Shown: positions 63,339-64,000 of the stretch, in pieces
Layout of the letters: every line of letters starts with the position of its first letter
Numbering within the stretch: the first letter of the stretch is position 1
DNA from: Maribacter sp. MMG018
Lineage (GTDB): Bacteria; Bacteroidota; Bacteroidia; Flavobacteriales; Flavobacteriaceae
DNA length: 64,000 nt
Reading direction: 5' to 3'
Assembly: GCF_018100785.1 (NCBI RefSeq)
Contig: NZ_JAGJEC010000002.1
Location: forward strand, 1 to 64,000
Position numbers and translations under genes: made by a program
The notes under the pieces: generated by a model
Told to the model about the DNA's origin: nothing
Seen by the model: the letters and a program-made list of their open reading frames with translations, nothing else
Databases searched by the model: none

Positions 63339-64000
63339 CTATGCTCCTTTTTGTTTAAGATTTCCTAAATACTCCATTAGATCCCTTAGCTCTCTTCTTG
63401 ATATCATTCGCCCCATTGCCGGCATTGCCGAAATAGAGTTTTCCCTTTTTTTGATTCTCGCCAATGGAACTTCCATGGGTTCGGCCTCGGAGGTTCTTAA
63501 CAATAGATCCGTTTTACGTTCTTCTATTAAAACCCCTGTAACCTTCTGTCCGTCGGTCAATGTTAGGGTTACTGATCCATACCCCGGCGCCAGTCTTGCA
63601 CTAGGTTCTATCAAGGCCTCCAGTATTTCTTCCCTAGTAAGTATATTGGCAATATTGTCAAGTGCAGGGCCTACCTCTCCGCCGGTACCGTTTACCGCAT
63701 GGCACCGAACACATTGTGCCGTAGGGTTGTTGTTAAATACTGTTCTACCGTTCCACCAACTACCTCCGTACAAGGTTTCTTGGTAAGAATCGGCGGTATA
63801 TCCAAGATTTTTCAATTTCCCCATTTGTGCTATTAAAGTCGAATCTTCGGTCGCTTTCACCGATTCCATTAAGTCGAGCATAATTTCTTGACGCAATTGA
63901 TTTTTACTTGCCTTGGCAATCAAATTAGTTAAAATGGCACTGCTTTTTTCTTTGGGTAAATCACCAAGTACATTGAGCATACGCTGTTGTTCGCCTACAG
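63339..64000 (-). CDS. C-terminal part of a heme-binding (Pirellula/Verrucomicrobium-type) protein, cut by window edge
   Basis: The frame is open through 64000, so the N-terminus lies to the right. A helical portion comes first. Then a c-type cytochrome domain has CVRCHAVNGTGGEVGPALDNIA (heme Cys-x-x-Cys-His) and a late Met in SAMPAMGRMIS as possible axial ligand, ending RRELRDLMEYLGNL. The middle carries DGQKVTGVLIEERKTDLLLR, the domain named for Pirellula/Verrucomicrobium heme proteins. Full-length relatives often start with PQQ-dehydrogenase or HEAT repeats and oxidise sugars. This one cannot be judged from the visible part. Confidence 0.85.
   Translation of the reverse strand, partial: VGEQQRMLNVLGDLPKEKSSAILTNLIAKASKNQLRQEIMLDLMESVKATEDSTLIAQMGKLKNLGYTADSYQETLYGGSWWNGRTVFNNNPTAQCVRCHAVNGTGGEVGPALDNIANILTREEILEALIEPSARLAPGYGSVTLTLTDGQKVTGVLIEERKTDLLLRTSEAEPMEVPLARIKKRENSISAMPAMGRMISRRELRDLMEYLGNLKQKGA

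Overview
The window reads as chromosome from a marine member of the family Flavobacteriaceae (Bacteroidota). The evidence is low-GC coding with few Shine-Dalgarno sites, promoters of the TTG / TAnnTTTG type, a gliding-motility-type C-terminal sorting domain next to a PorP/SprF protein (type IX secretion), many Bacteroidota-style lipoproteins, bacillithiol synthesis (BshC), and the gene order cinA-rpmB-rpmG-DUF4295-ftsY. I could not assign a genus. I saw no rRNA, tRNA, insertion sequence, prophage or CRISPR array.

Layout. 1-4286: a repeat-rich surface protein cut by the left edge, a type IX cargo with cadherin-like and calcium-binding repeats, and its PorP/SprF partner. 4373-6776: idi, queD-like, manA and a small helical protein. 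6832-14276 (minus): a DUF4369 lipoprotein, a DUF819 membrane protein, a HAD phosphatase, a DUF5916 outer-membrane protein and a class A penicillin-binding protein. 14366-18700: S1/P1 nuclease, AlkB with an AraC regulator, a small secreted protein, DoxX and MOSC proteins. 18983-21474: a sodium symporter followed by a myo-inositol oxygenase with all six iron ligands, probably an inositol uptake and oxidation pair. 21545-27696: htpG, fabH, a CoA-binding protein, a second symporter and recR.

27788-34845 is a dense plus-strand housekeeping run: acyltransferase E2, exonuclease, a surface-type protein, FAH hydrolase, Hpt, cinA, ribosomal L28 and L33, DUF4295 (50 aa) and ftsY. An amidase lipoprotein, a DmpA-type peptidase and a class C beta-lactamase-family lipoprotein lie between ftsY and rimO. 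40636-49743 holds a secreted M14 peptidase, bshC, a GT39 glycosyltransferase, a flavin-binding-fold protein, a SIMPL protein and guaA. 49745-64000 holds a LysM plus receptor-fold protein, OsmC, a small barrel protein, a Tat-exported hydroxypyruvate isomerase homologue, DUF3820, pyrG, yidC, a four-domain fasciclin lipoprotein, mnmA, a nitronate monooxygenase-like enzyme, a lipocalin-like lipoprotein and the C-terminal end of a heme-binding protein cut by the right edge.

Most of the window is ordinary core genome. The signals the genes do not explain are intergenic. Strong plus-strand terminators lie at 23667-23699, 47105-47138 and 47242-47272, where no plus-strand gene runs into them. The sequences before them share short motifs (TTGTATATWAA, GCTRTGA, TTAGGTTAGKTTG), suggesting a family of small non-coding transcripts. 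A second structured region at 24930-25110 carries two perfect palindromes and its own terminator. A 14-bp-arm inverted repeat lies before mnmA, and an operator-like palindrome lies before the inositol operon.
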